From an uncultured Roseibium sp. (GTDB lineage Bacteria; Pseudomonadota; Alphaproteobacteria; Rhizobiales; Stappiaceae): a stretch of DNA of 64,000 bases. How positions within the stretch are numbered: the first letter of the stretch is position 1; the number at the start of each line of letters is the position of its first letter. A program made the translations under genes and the position numbers. The stretch is from contig NZ_CANMFD010000001.1 of assembly GCF_947496995.1 (NCBI RefSeq), positions 430,692 through 494,691 on the forward strand, written 5' to 3'. Positions 11,137 through 20,794 of this stretch are shown here, in pieces. The notes under the pieces are model-generated. The model saw only the letters and a program-made list of their open reading frames with translations. It was not told the origin of the DNA and ran no database searches.

Positions 11137-14130
11137 ATGGACATGGCACGGCAGGAAGCGAACAACGTATTCGCACTGACGTCGTTGCTTTACGGCGCCA
11201 ACGCATCCTATATCGAAGACCTCTACGCACAGTACAAGACGGATCCGAACTCGGTGGAAGCCGAGTGGCGGGATTTCTTTGCGTCCTTCCAGGACGAAAA
11301 GGAAGCCGTGCTGAAGGAAGCGCGTGGGGCAACCTGGAAACGCAAGGACTGGCCGATCGAGGCCAACGGCGACCTCGTCAATGCCTTTGACGGCAATTGG
11401 GCGCCGATTGAAGACAAGCTTGGCGAAAAGCTGAAAAAGAAGGCCGAAGCCGACGGCAAACCGGTTTCGGAGATGGAAGTTCATCAGGCGACCCGCGATT
11501 CCGTTCGCGCCCTGATGATGATCCGCGCCTACCGCATGCGCGGCCATCTTCATGCCGATCTCGATCCGCTTGGCCTCGCCGGCAAGGGCGATCACGAGGA
11601 GCTGCACCCGTCCTCCTACGGATTCACGGAAACCGACTGGGACCGGAAGATCTTCATCGATCATGTTCTCGGCCTGGAATACGCCACCATCCGCGAGATG
11701 CTGGACATCCTGAAGCGGACCTACTGTTCGACGCTCGGCGTCGAATTCATGCATATTTCCGATCCGGCGGCCAAATCCTGGATCCAGGAGCGCATCGAGG
11801 GACCGGACAAGCAGGTCGACTTCACGGCCGAAGGCAAGAAGGCGATCCTGAACAAGCTGGTCGAGGCTGAAGGCTTCGAAAAGTTCCTCGACGTCAAATA
11901 CACCGGCACCAAACGGTTCGGCCTGGACGGCGGTGAAGCACTCATCCCGGCGCTGGAGCAGATCATCAAGCGCGGCGGTCAACTGGGCCTGAAGGATATC
12001 GTTCTGGGCATGGCGCACCGCGGCCGGCTGAACGTTCTGTCCCAGGTGATGGGAAAGCCGCACCGGGCGATCTTCCACGAGTTCAAGGGCGGTTCCGCCG
12101 CGCCGGACGAAGTGGAAGGCTCCGGCGATGTGAAATACCATCTCGGCGCGTCCTCCGACCGGACGTTCGACGGCAACAACGTCCACCTGTCGCTGACGGC
12201 GAACCCCTCGCATCTGGAAATCGTCAACCCGGTGGTTCTCGGCAAGTCCCGCGCCAAGCAGGATCAGCTTTCCGCGGACGAAGACGGCAAATTCATCGAC
12301 ACGACGGAAGTCGACCGTGGCACGGTTCTGCCTCTGCTTCTGCATGGCGACGCGGCCTTTGCCGGCCAGGGCGTGGTTGCCGAGTGTTTCGGCCTGTCGG
12401 CCCTGCGCGGCCACCGCACCGGCGGTTCGGTTCATGTGATTATCAACAACCAGATCGGCTTCACCACCAATCCGCGTTTCTCCCGCTCGTCGCCCTATCC
12501 GTCCGATATGGCGAAGGTGATCGAGGCGCCGATCTTCCACGTCAACGCCGACGATCCGGAAGCCGTGGTGTTCGCTGCCAAGATCGCGATCGAATTCCGG
12601 CAGACTTTCCACCGCCCGGTGGTTATCGACATGATCTGCTACCGGCGCTTCGGCCACAACGAGGGCGACGAACCGGCCTTCACGCAGCCGATCATGTACC
12701 GCAAGATCCGCAAGCACGCGACGACCCTGCAGCTCTATTCCGAGCGCCTGATCAAGGAAGGCGTCATCAGCCAGGAAGAAGTCGACCAGATGAGGGCCGA
12801 CTGGCGCAAGCATCTGGACGGCGAGTTCGATTCCGGCCAGGCCTTCAAGCCGAACAAGGCCGACTGGCTGGACGGCAAATGGGCCGGCATGAAGCGCGCG
12901 GACAATGAAGACGATCCGCGCCGCGGCCAGACCGGCCTGCCGATCGAGGAAGTCAAGGAAATCGGCCGCGCACTGACCAGTGTGCCGGAAGGTTTCAACA
13001 TCCATCGCACCATCGCCCGCTTCATGAAGCACCGCGAACGCATGATCGAATCCGGCGAGGGGATCGACTGGGCGACCGCGGAAGCGCTTGCCTTTGCCTC
13101 CCTGCTGAAGGAAGGCCACCCGATTCGCCTGTCCGGCCAGGATTGCGAGCGCGGCACCTTCTCGCAGCGCCACTCGGTGCTGTACGACCAGGAAGACGAA
13201 AGCCGCTATATCCCGCTGAACCACATCTCGCCCGACCAGCAGCGCTACGAAGTCATCAACTCGATGCTGTCGGAAGAAGCCGTGCTCGGCTTCGAATACG
13301 GCTACTCCCTGGCCGAACCACGTGCCCTGACCCTTTGGGAAGCCCAGTTCGGCGATTTCGCCAACGGGGCGCAGGTGCTGTTCGACCAGTTCATCTCCTC
13401 CGGAGAACGCAAGTGGCTGCGCATGTCCGGCCTCGTCTGCCTGTTGCCGCACGGCTATGAGGGACAGGGTCCGGAACACTCCTCCGCACGGCTGGAGCGC
13501 TTCCTGCAGATGTGTGCGGAAGACAACATGCAGGTCGCCAACTGCTCGACCCCGGCCAATTACTTCCACATTCTGCGCCGTCAGTTGCGCCGCGAAATCC
13601 GCAAGCCGCTGATCCTGATGACGCCGAAGTCCCTCCTGCGCCACAAGCGGGCGGTGTCCACGATCGCCGAACTCGGTCCGGATTCCAGTTTCCACAGGCT
13701 GCTTTGGGACGATGCGGAATACAATCCCGCGTCGGAAACCAAGCTGGTTGCGGACGACAAGATCAAGCGCGTCGTCATGTGTACGGGCAAGGTCTATTAC
13801 GATCTTTATGAAGAGCGTGAAAAGCGCGGCATAAACGACGTCTACCTGCTGCGTGTGGAACAACCCTATCCGTTCCCGAAAAAGGCCTTGATGCTCGAAC
13901 TGGCCCGCTTCCCGCAGGCCGAAATGGTCTGGTGTCAGGAAGAGCCGCAGAACATGGGCTGCTGGTTCTTTGTCGAGCCCTATATCGAATGGGTGCTCGG
14001 ACAGATCGACGCCAAGCACAAGCGTCCGCGTTATGCGGGCCGTGCCGCCATGGCTTCGACGGCAACAGGCCTGATGTCCGCGCATCTCGCTCAACTGCAG
14101 GCGTTCCTCGAAGAGGCTCTTGGAAACTAA
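11137..14130 (+). CDS. sucA: 2-oxoglutarate dehydrogenase E1 component
   Basis: A 997-residue thiamine-diphosphate E1 enzyme that decarboxylates 2-oxoglutarate and passes the succinyl group to the SucB lipoyl arm. The N-terminal peptide FALTSLLYGANASYIEDLYAQYK is the E2-binding segment typical of OdhA. Key motifs include VVLGMAHRGRLNVL (substrate/ThDP site), GDAAFAGQGVVAECF and VIINNQIGFTTNP (ThDP/Mg binding) and YRRFGHNEGDEP. The transketolase-like C-terminal half includes DCERGTFSQRHSVLYDQ and GFEYGYSL. The ATG at 11137 is used; an ATG two codons later would give MARQEA. The hairpin directly upstream may affect initiation. Confidence 0.96.
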   Translation: MDMARQEANNVFALTSLLYGANASYIEDLYAQYKTDPNSVEAEWRDFFASFQDEKEAVLKEARGATWKRKDWPIEANGDLVNAFDGNWAPIEDKLGEKLKKKAEADGKPVSEMEVHQATRDSVRALMMIRAYRMRGHLHADLDPLGLAGKGDHEELHPSSYGFTETDWDRKIFIDHVLGLEYATIREMLDILKRTYCSTLGVEFMHISDPAAKSWIQERIEGPDKQVDFTAEGKKAILNKLVEAEGFEKFLDVKYTGTKRFGLDGGEALIPALEQIIKRGGQLGLKDIVLGMAHRGRLNVLSQVMGKPHRAIFHEFKGGSAAPDEVEGSGDVKYHLGASSDRTFDGNNVHLSLTANPSHLEIVNPVVLGKSRAKQDQLSADEDGKFIDTTEVDRGTVLPLLLHGDAAFAGQGVVAECFGLSALRGHRTGGSVHVIINNQIGFTTNPRFSRSSPYPSDMAKVIEAPIFHVNADDPEAVVFAAKIAIEFRQTFHRPVVIDMICYRRFGHNEGDEPAFTQPIMYRKIRKHATTLQLYSERLIKEGVISQEEVDQMRADWRKHLDGEFDSGQAFKPNKADWLDGKWAGMKRADNEDDPRRGQTGLPIEEVKEIGRALTSVPEGFNIHRTIARFMKHRERMIESGEGIDWATAEALAFASLLKEGHPIRLSGQDCERGTFSQRHSVLYDQEDESRYIPLNHISPDQQRYEVINSMLSEEAVLGFEYGYSLAEPRALTLWEAQFGDFANGAQVLFDQFISSGERKWLRMSGLVCLLPHGYEGQGPEHSSARLERFLQMCAEDNMQVANCSTPANYFHILRRQLRREIRKPLILMTPKSLLRHKRAVSTIAELGPDSSFHRLLWDDAEYNPASETKLVADDKIKRVVMCTGKVYYDLYEEREKRGINDVYLLRVEQPYPFPKKALMLELARFPQAEMVWCQEEPQNMGCWFFVEPYIEWVLGQIDAKHKRPRYAGRAAMASTATGLMSAHLAQLQAFLEEALGN

Positions 14131-14194
14131 TCGTTGAGAGGGCCTTCGGGTCCTCTTTCAAAAACTGGCCGGGTAATTTTAAGAGAAGGCGACC

Positions 14195-15730
14195 ATGGCA
14201 ACCGAAATTCGCGTACCGACGCTGGGTGAATCCGTTTCAGAAGCAACGATCGCACAGTGGTTCAAGAAACCCGGTGAGGCCGTCAAGCAGGACGAGCCGC
14301 TCGTTGAACTGGAAACCGACAAGGTCACCGTGGAAGTGCCGGCGCCAAAGGCAGGCACTCTGGAAAGCATCGTCGTGAACGAAGGCGATACGGTCGAAGT
14401 CGGCGCTCTTCTGGGTCATATCGCCGAGGGTGCCTCGGCTGCCGCCTCAAAGGCTGAAGCTGCTCCCGCAAAAGCAGACAGCAAGGCCGAGACGAAATCG
14501 GAAAAAGCCGAACTGGTTGATGTGGTCACGCCGAGCGCCGGCGAATCCGTCACCGAAGCGGAAGTCGGTGAGTGGAGCGTCAAGGTCGGCGATATGGTCA
14601 AGGCCGACGACACGCTCGTCGAACTGGAAACCGACAAGGCCGCCCAGGAAGTTCCGGCCCCGGTCGCCGGCAAGGTGGTCAAGATCGCCGCCGAAACCGG
14701 CTCCACCGTCGAGCCGGGCGTTCTGCTCTGCCAGATCGATCCTTCAGGAGAAGGCGCCGCCGCGGCTCCGGCCGAAAGCAAACCGGCCCCGGCTGCCGAG
14801 GCTCAACCTGCTCAGGCCGCTTCCGCCGGGTCTTCCATGCCTCCGGCGCCGTCGGCGGCCAAGATGATGGCCGAAAACAGTCTGTCCGCCGACCAGCTCG
14901 CCGGTTCCGGCAAGCGCGGTCAGGTTCTGAAGGGCGATGTCATCGGTGCGATTGCATCCGGTGCGACGGCCAGCGCCTCCGCTCCGGCGCCGGCACAGGT
15001 TGCCCGCGGTCCGGTCGCAGCCCAGGACGAGGCGCGCGAGGAACGCGTGCGCATGACCAAGCTGCGCCAGACCATCGCCCGCCGCCTCAAGGATGCCCAG
15101 AACACCGCCGCCATGCTGACCACCTACAACGAGGTGGATATGGGCCCGGTCATGGAGCTGCGCAAGCAGTACAAGGACCTGTTCGAGAAGAAGCACGGCG
15201 TCAAGCTGGGCTTCATGGGCTTCTTCACCAAGGCTGTGACCCATGCCCTGAAGGAAATCCCGGCAGTCAATTCCGAGATCGACGGCACGGACATCATCTA
15301 CAAGAACTTCTGCCACATCGGCGTGGCCGTCGGCACCGACAAGGGCCTCGTGGTTCCCGTCGTGCGCGATGCGGACCAGATGTCCATCGCCGAAATCGAA
15401 CAGGAGATCGGCAATCTCGGCAGGAAAGCCCGAGACGGCAAGCTCGGCATGGCTGATATGTCCGGCGGCACCTTCACCATCTCCAACGGCGGGGTGTATG
15501 GTTCGCTCATGTCGTCGCCTATCCTCAACGCGCCGCAGTCCGGCATCCTGGGCATGCACAAGATCCAGGAACGGCCGATGGCGGTGAACGGACAGGTGGT
15601 GATCCGGCCGATGATGTATCTGGCGCTTTCCTACGACCACCGGGTTGTCGACGGCAAGGAAGCCGTGACCTTCCTGGTTCGTGTCAAGGAAAGCCTGGAA
15701 GATCCGCAGCGACTGGTTCTGGATCTCTGA
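14195..15730 (+). CDS. sucB: Dihydrolipoyl succinyltransferase E2 with two lipoyl domains
   Basis: A 511-residue E2 core of the 2-oxoglutarate dehydrogenase complex. Two lipoyl domains stand in tandem, at residues 3-78 and about 108-183. Each has the ELETDK motif, placing lipoyl-lysines at K43 and K148. They are separated and followed by flexible Ala/Lys/Glu- and Ala/Pro-rich linkers. A peripheral E1/E3-binding domain follows ([31 protein letters not shown]). The catalytic domain starts near residue 280 and ends with the conserved [16 protein letters not shown], which holds the active-site His and Asp. The classical E. coli enzyme has one lipoyl domain. It follows sucA by 64 bp. Confidence 0.96.
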   Translation: MATEIRVPTLGESVSEATIAQWFKKPGEAVKQDEPLVELETDKVTVEVPAPKAGTLESIVVNEGDTVEVGALLGHIAEGASAAASKAEAAPAKADSKAETKSEKAELVDVVTPSAGESVTEAEVGEWSVKVGDMVKADDTLVELETDKAAQEVPAPVAGKVVKIAAETGSTVEPGVLLCQIDPSGEGAAAAPAESKPAPAAEAQPAQAASAGSSMPPAPSAAKMMAENSLSADQLAGSGKRGQVLKGDVIGAIASGATASASAPAPAQVARGPVAAQDEAREERVRMTKLRQTIARRLKDAQNTAAMLTTYNEVDMGPVMELRKQYKDLFEKKHGVKLGFMGFFTKAVTHALKEIPAVNSEIDGTDIIYKNFCHIGVAVGTDKGLVVPVVRDADQMSIAEIEQEIGNLGRKARDGKLGMADMSGGTFTISNGGVYGSLMSSPILNAPQSGILGMHKIQERPMAVNGQVVIRPMMYLALSYDHRVVDGKEAVTFLVRVKESLEDPQRLVLDL

Positions 15731-15758
15731 TCCGCAAAGACCCTGGAGACACCGGTAG

Positions 15759-16373
15759 ATGAGCCTTGAATTCCTGATAACCGCGCTGATTGTGGTGCTG
15801 GTTCCCGGAACCGGCGTCGTCTACACGGTTGCGGTCGGTCTCGGCAGGGGGCGGCAGGCATCTGTCGCCGCCGCCTTCGGCTGCACGCTCGGCATCATCC
15901 CGGCGATCCTGGCTTCCGTCGTCGGTCTGGCGGCACTGATGCATACCAGTGCCCTGGTGTTCCAGGCGGTCAAATATGCCGGTGTCGCCTATCTGCTTTA
16001 TCTCGCCTGGCAGACGTTGAAGGAAAACGGTCCGCTCGACCTGAAGGCCGACAGGAGCGCGGGCGCAAGTTTCGCGGCAACCGCGCGGACCGGATTTCTG
16101 ATCAATATTCTCAATCCGAAACTGACCGTGTTTTTCCTGGCTTTCCTTCCCCAGTTCGTCAGCCCGCAGGCACTCAACCCGACGCTCGACATGCTGCTCC
16201 TCGGCGGTGTCTTCATGGCCATGACCTTCGCTGTCTTCGTGATTTACGGACAATTCGCCTCGCTGGTGGGCGAAAGGGTTCTGCGCAGCGACACGGTCAT
16301 GGTGTGGATGCGCCGGACGGTTGCCGCGGCCTTTGCAGGCTTCGGCCTGCGCCTGGCGCTGGCGGAGCGATGA
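15759..16373 (+). CDS. LysE family translocator
   Basis: A 204-residue membrane protein of the LysE/RhtB amino-acid exporter family with about six hydrophobic helices. Family markers are VPGTGVVYTVAVGLGRGRQAS near the N-terminus, YLLYLAWQTLK in the middle and FLINILNPKLTVFFLAFLPQFV. Substrate is not predictable. It lies 28 bp after sucB within the TCA block, and its stop overlaps the next start (ATGA), so it is co-translated with the exported protein that follows. Confidence 0.9.
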   Translation: MSLEFLITALIVVLVPGTGVVYTVAVGLGRGRQASVAAAFGCTLGIIPAILASVVGLAALMHTSALVFQAVKYAGVAYLLYLAWQTLKENGPLDLKADRSAGASFAATARTGFLINILNPKLTVFFLAFLPQFVSPQALNPTLDMLLLGGVFMAMTFAVFVIYGQFASLVGERVLRSDTVMVWMRRTVAAAFAGFGLRLALAER

Positions 16374-16822
16374 TGCGACGGGAGGCGCTTTTGGCGAGGC
16401 TGACTTTGACAGGCCGGGCTTTGACAGAACAGTGCAGGGCATATGCGCGCGCGCTGGCTCTTGGCGCTTGTGCGCTGGTCGTGGCGGTGCCACTGACAGG
16501 CGGCGCCACGTCGCCTGCCCATGCGGCTCCGAAGGCCGTCCTTGTCCCGCAGATCGAGGGTGCCTATTCCGTTCAGGGGTTGAACCCGGATGGAACCCGC
16601 TATGAGGGTGGCGTCACCATCACGGTCAAGGGCAGCACGGCTTTCTTTCGCTGGACGATTTCCGGCCAGACCTTCCATGGTCAGGGGCCGCTCGCCGGCA
16701 ACAGGCTTGTCATCGACTGGGGTGAAACCGCCCCCGTATTCTACACGATCAACGCCGACGGAACGCTTTCCGGCACCTGGGCCGCAGGCAAGGCATCGGA
16801 AACACTTCGTCCCCTTAACTGA
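16370..16822 (+). CDS. Small exported protein of unknown function
   Basis: A 150-residue protein starting at the ATG that overlaps the lysE-like stop codon. Basic residues at the N-terminus are followed by a hydrophobic segment (ALALGACALVVAVPLTGGA) and a cleavage-like site after SPAHAA, so it is probably secreted to the periplasm. The mature ~95 residues read as a small beta-sandwich: IEGAYSVQGLNPDGTRYEG, GSTAFFRWTISGQTFHGQG, VFYTINADGTLSGTW. I know the pattern only from uncharacterised alphaproteobacterial proteins. It could start one codon later. Confidence 0.65.
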   Translation: MMRREALLARLTLTGRALTEQCRAYARALALGACALVVAVPLTGGATSPAHAAPKAVLVPQIEGAYSVQGLNPDGTRYEGGVTITVKGSTAFFRWTISGQTFHGQGPLAGNRLVIDWGETAPVFYTINADGTLSGTWAAGKASETLRPLN

Positions 16823-16847
16823 ATGAATGGCCTCAACCGGAGGCGGA

Positions 16848-17606
16848 ATGTCTGAAGAGATTGTCATAGTCACCGGCGGAAGCCGCGGAATAGGTGCCAG
16901 CGTCTGTCGCAAGCTTGCGGCAAACGGCCGGAAGGTGCTGGTCAATTTCGCTCAAAATTCCGGCGCGGCGGATGAACTTGTCGTCGAAATCCGGGCAGCC
17001 GGCGGCGCGGCTGTGGCAATCCAGGGCGACGTCGGCAACGAGGCCGATGTTCTGAACCTGTTCGCCGAAGCCGACAGGCTCGGAACACTGACGGGTCTGG
17101 TCAACAACGCGGGCGTCCTTGACGTGGCGCAACGGGTCGACGAAATGTCTCTCGAACGTCTCAACCGGATATTCTCCGTCAATGTCCTCGGTTCCATACT
17201 GTGTGCCCGTGAGGCGGTTCGGCGGATGTCGACCCGCCACGGCGGCAAGGGAGGCACGATCGTCAATCTCGGCTCGGCCTCCTCCAAGCTCGGTTCGCCG
17301 AACCAGTATGTCGATTACGCGGCCTCGAAAGGCGCGATCGACACCATGACGGTCGGACTGGCGCTGGAAGTCGCGCAGGAGGGCATTCGCGTCAATGCGG
17401 TCCGCCCGGGGATTATCGACACGGAGATCCACGCTTCGGGCGGCGCGCCCGACAGGGTGGCTGAACTTCAATCCAAACTGCCGATGAAGCGCGCAGGGTC
17501 CGCCGATGAGGTGGCCGATGCGATACTCTGGCTGATGTCGGACCAGGCAAGTTACACGACCGGCGCAATTCTGGATGTTTCCGGAGGCCGGGCAATCCTA
17601 CCATGA
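16848..17606 (+). CDS. Short-chain dehydrogenase/reductase
   Basis: A 252-residue classical SDR. The nucleotide loop is TGGSRGIGAS near residues 9-18, followed by NNAG in GLVNNAGVLD. The catalytic Ser lies in GSASSKLGSPNQY, and the YxxxK pair is in YVDYAASKGAID. Pro-Gly after the last beta strand (VNAVRPGIIDTEI) is typical. The ATG at 16848 follows GGAGG by 4 nt and gives the usual SDR N-terminus EEIVIVTGG; an earlier in-frame ATG at 16827 would add seven atypical residues. Substrate is unknown. It sits between the exported protein and lpdA. Confidence 0.9.
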   Translation: MSEEIVIVTGGSRGIGASVCRKLAANGRKVLVNFAQNSGAADELVVEIRAAGGAAVAIQGDVGNEADVLNLFAEADRLGTLTGLVNNAGVLDVAQRVDEMSLERLNRIFSVNVLGSILCAREAVRRMSTRHGGKGGTIVNLGSASSKLGSPNQYVDYAASKGAIDTMTVGLALEVAQEGIRVNAVRPGIIDTEIHASGGAPDRVAELQSKLPMKRAGSADEVADAILWLMSDQASYTTGAILDVSGGRAILP

Positions 17607-17651
17607 TCCAGATTCCTGGACGCACACTTGAAGAGGCAAAGGCGGCCCAAT

Positions 17652-19055
17652 ATGTCCCAATATGATCTTGTCATCATCGGAACCGGCCCGGGGGGCTATG
17701 TTTGCGCGATCAAGGCAGCTCAACTCGGCCTGAAGACGGCCGTCGTGGAAAAACGTGCAACGCTCGGCGGCACCTGCCTCAACATCGGCTGCATCCCCTC
17801 CAAGGCGCTGCTGCATGCCTCAGAAATGTTCGAGGAAGCCGGGCACGGCTTTGAAAAGATCGGCATCAAGGTATCCAAGCCGAAGCTCGACCTGCCGACG
17901 ATGATGAAACACAAGTCCGACGTGGTCGACGCAAACGTCAACGGCGTCGCCTTCCTGATGAAGAAGAACAAGGTCGACGTGCACACAGGCACCGGCAAGA
18001 TCCTGGGTCAGGGCAAGGTCGAAGTGACCGGCGACGACGGCAAGGCAAACGTACTTGAAACGAAGAACATCGTCATCGCGACCGGCTCCGATGTCATGCC
18101 GCTGCCGGGTGTCGAGATCGACGAGAAACTGATCGTCTCCTCCACCGGTGGTCTCGAACTGGACAAGGTGCCGGCGAAGATGATCGTTGTCGGCGGCGGC
18201 GTGATCGGTCTTGAGCTCGGGTCCGTCTGGAACCGCCTCGGGTCGCAGGTCACCGTCGTCGAATTCATGGACAAGATCCTCGGCCCGATGGACGGCGACG
18301 TCTCCAAGAACTTCCAGCGCATGCTGAAAAAGCAGGGAATGGAATTCAAGCTGTCGTCCAAGGTCACCGGCGTCGAGAAAAAGGGCAAGGGCCTGGCGGT
18401 CACCGTCGAGCCGGCCAAGGGGGGCGACAAGGAGGTTCTGGAAGCCGACATCGTTCTGGTCGCCATCGGCCGCCGTCCCTATACCGAGGGCCTCGGGCTG
18501 GATACGGCCGGAGTGGCGCTGGATGAACGCGGCCGCGTTCAGATCGACGCCCATTACAAGACCAATGTCGACGGCATCTATGCCATCGGTGACGTCGTCG
18601 CCGGTCCGATGCTGGCGCACAAGGCCGAGGACGAGGGCGTTGCGCTGGCCGAGATCCTCTCCGGACAGGCAGGTCATGTGAACTACAATGTCATTCCAGG
18701 CGTCGTCTACACCCAGCCGGAAGTCGCCTCCGTCGGCAAGACCGAGGAAGAACTCAAGGCCGACGGCATCGAGTACAAGACCGGCAAGTTCGCCTTCACG
18801 GCAAACGGCCGCGCGCGTGCCATGAACAAGACCGACGGCTTCGCCAAGGTTCTGGCCGACGCCAAGACCGATGAGGTCCTGGGCGTGCATATCGTTGGCT
18901 TCGGCGCCGGCGAGATGATCCATGAAGCGGCGGTGCTGATGGAGTTCGGCGGCTCCTCGGAAGATCTTGCCCGCACCTGTCATGCGCATCCGACAATGTC
19001 GGAAGCCGTCAAGGAAGCCGCCCTCGGCGCCTTCTTCAAGACGATCCACTCGTAA
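17652..19055 (+). CDS. lpdA: Dihydrolipoyl dehydrogenase (E3)
   Basis: A 467-residue FAD-dependent E3 that reoxidises the dihydrolipoyl groups of SucB with NAD+. The FAD loop is GTGPGGYVCA at residues 10-19. The redox disulfide is C42/C47 in GGTCLNIGCIPSK. The NAD-binding loop is VVGGGVIGLELGSV. The dimer-interface active site HAHPTMSE carries the catalytic His-Glu pair. The start at 17652 gives the standard MSQYDLVIIG N-terminus. The gene closes the TCA block and is followed by a strong terminator. Confidence 0.97.
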   Translation: MSQYDLVIIGTGPGGYVCAIKAAQLGLKTAVVEKRATLGGTCLNIGCIPSKALLHASEMFEEAGHGFEKIGIKVSKPKLDLPTMMKHKSDVVDANVNGVAFLMKKNKVDVHTGTGKILGQGKVEVTGDDGKANVLETKNIVIATGSDVMPLPGVEIDEKLIVSSTGGLELDKVPAKMIVVGGGVIGLELGSVWNRLGSQVTVVEFMDKILGPMDGDVSKNFQRMLKKQGMEFKLSSKVTGVEKKGKGLAVTVEPAKGGDKEVLEADIVLVAIGRRPYTEGLGLDTAGVALDERGRVQIDAHYKTNVDGIYAIGDVVAGPMLAHKAEDEGVALAEILSGQAGHVNYNVIPGVVYTQPEVASVGKTEEELKADGIEYKTGKFAFTANGRARAMNKTDGFAKVLADAKTDEVLGVHIVGFGAGEMIHEAAVLMEFGGSSEDLARTCHAHPTMSEAVKEAALGAFFKTIHS

Positions 19056-19099
19056 GAACCGGCCCACGCCTCTGCGCGTGGCGTGAAAGAAAACTGTTG

Positions 19100-19140
19100 G
19101 CCGGCGGCTCTTGAGGAACAGGAGCCGCCGGCTGTTTTTT
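19100..19140 (+). terminator. Rho-independent terminator after lpdA
   Basis: A perfect 11-bp stem GCCGGCGGCTC (19100-19110) / GAGCCGCCGGC (19122-19132) is followed by TGTTTTTT. It ends the mdh-to-lpdA transcription unit. Confidence 0.9.
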
Positions 19141-19258
19141 GAAAGACTTGCGCATTGCCCTTCCGGTCGGAATAAAGTTGAGGTGCAAGATGGCGGGATA
19201 GTCCCGCCAGGGGTCCGTACCCTAGGATTTTGGCTTTGGGAATTTCGCAGGTGATCCC

Positions 19259-20794
19259 ATGAAAAAGGCTGAAATGGAAAAAGGTGGAGCTGTGGGGCTG
19301 TCACCGGTCTGGCTGATCGCCATCGCCGGAGTGCTGCTGCCGGCGGTCTGCGGGCTGGTATTCTTCTGGCCGGACCGCACCATTGCCAATGTGGACGATC
19401 TGTTCTTCGTGCCCTGGGCGATGGAATTCGCGTCGAGCGGGCGGCACTGGAATTCCCTGCTGGCTGTCCAGTTTCCGGGTCTGGAGAGCTATCATCTGCA
19501 GCCGCGCCTTCATCTGATATTCGCGGGCTGGTTCTTCGCCGCCGCGGGCACGGGAACCGCGACGCTCGTGCTCTTTGAATTTGGCTGCTATGCGCTCACC
19601 AGCCTGCTCTTCGTGCTCCTCTGCCTGAGGCTCAACCTTCGCTTTGCGGCGCTGTTCACATCGCTGATCTTCGCGCCGATGTATGTCGTTGCCGGTTTCC
19701 GGCTCGAGCTGAGCGGTGCGCTGATCTGGCTGCTGGGCCTGCTGGTGTTCCTGCCGCTCCTTGTCAGGTCTGTTCCGGAAGACAGGCATACTGCGTATCG
19801 GGTCACAGCGAACGGCATCGTTGCAAAGGCTCTCCTGGGTATCGCCCCGCTCGCCGCACCTGCGCTTTTCGCCTGGAGCCTTGGCGCGATCGCGGTGCTG
19901 GACATCTGGCGGCTGGTGTCCCGGCGGGCGGGTGCTGTCACGATATTGCTCGAGGGAGGCGCCGCGCTGGCCGTTGCCATGGCGGTTTTCGCGGTCTCCA
20001 TCGATTTCGAGTTTTCGGAATTTCTGCGGCAGTTCACCTATCATGCAAGCCGGTCCACGGGCGGCGGCGTCAATGGCGAGGCGATTGTTCGCGCGGTGCT
20101 TTACGCCGCCGCGGCCGCATTTCTTTTCCGCAGATCCCGGCTCGTTTCCGCAGTCTGCCTGAGCCTTGCCGCCGGCCAGTTTCTTGCGGCGTTTCTCCAT
20201 GACAAGGCGCTTGTCCGCAACATTGCGGCGGCCATGGTGTTTCTGATCGTGGTGGACACCGCACTTCCGCAAAGAGGGAACAGGGTCAAGGCGGCAGTCT
20301 TCGCTGCGCTGTTCCTGGTCCTTTCCGCCAACTTCTTCAGTTTCTATCTCTTCTCCGAAGACGCCGGAAACCGGGATGCCGTCATTGCGGCCTACCGTCA
20401 GGATCTTGCGGATGGCCGGCGGGTTTTCATTGACGAGACCATGACCCAGCATTTCCTGGATCAGCAGACCGGCGGCGCCCTGTCCTGGACGTGGGGAGGC
20501 ACCTTCCCGAAGGGCCGCCCGACATCCATGGCGGATCTTGGGGAGGGCGATGTCTGGTATGTCAGCAACTACACCCTGCAGGGCTACCTCAGGGGCCGTC
20601 ACGACGTTGCGGAAAAGGCTCTCGCCGGATCGGATTACCGGCACGTGCCGCAAATTCCCTGCGTGCTCGGACGCCAATCCTGCAACCTGCCTGAAAAACG
20701 CTGGTCGATGTTGCGGCTGGAGCGGCAGGCGGGCGTGGTGACGGCTCAGGCTGTCGGCGACGAAACGGTGCCGAGGCCGTTGGTCAGCGACTAG
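19259..20794 (+). CDS. Polytopic membrane protein, possibly GT-C glycosyltransferase-like
   Basis: A 511-residue protein with roughly ten hydrophobic segments. The first helix spans about residues 16-38, others lie between 80 and 320, and a soluble tail of about 140 residues follows. The first external loop holds an acidic pair, D46-D47 in IANVDDLFF, a placement used by GT-C polyprenyl-phosphate sugar transferases. The overall pattern (long loop 1, many helices, periplasmic C-terminal domain) fits that fold, but no family-specific motif is firm. The tail contains an FIDETMTQHF segment and a CVLGRQSC cysteine pair. It stands alone downstream of the lpdA terminator. Confidence 0.5.
   Translation: MKKAEMEKGGAVGLSPVWLIAIAGVLLPAVCGLVFFWPDRTIANVDDLFFVPWAMEFASSGRHWNSLLAVQFPGLESYHLQPRLHLIFAGWFFAAAGTGTATLVLFEFGCYALTSLLFVLLCLRLNLRFAALFTSLIFAPMYVVAGFRLELSGALIWLLGLLVFLPLLVRSVPEDRHTAYRVTANGIVAKALLGIAPLAAPALFAWSLGAIAVLDIWRLVSRRAGAVTILLEGGAALAVAMAVFAVSIDFEFSEFLRQFTYHASRSTGGGVNGEAIVRAVLYAAAAAFLFRRSRLVSAVCLSLAAGQFLAAFLHDKALVRNIAAAMVFLIVVDTALPQRGNRVKAAVFAALFLVLSANFFSFYLFSEDAGNRDAVIAAYRQDLADGRRVFIDETMTQHFLDQQTGGALSWTWGGTFPKGRPTSMADLGEGDVWYVSNYTLQGYLRGRHDVAEKALAGSDYRHVPQIPCVLGRQSCNLPEKRWSMLRLERQAGVVTAQAVGDETVPRPLVSD

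Noticed and set aside
11056..14094. A very long open frame on the minus strand opposite sucA, and a similar one opposite sucC/sucD (8906-11092)
   Set aside because: Both mirror strongly supported plus-strand enzymes. Their translations are His/Asp/Gly-rich antisense strings with no domain, a normal by-product of GC-rich codon use.
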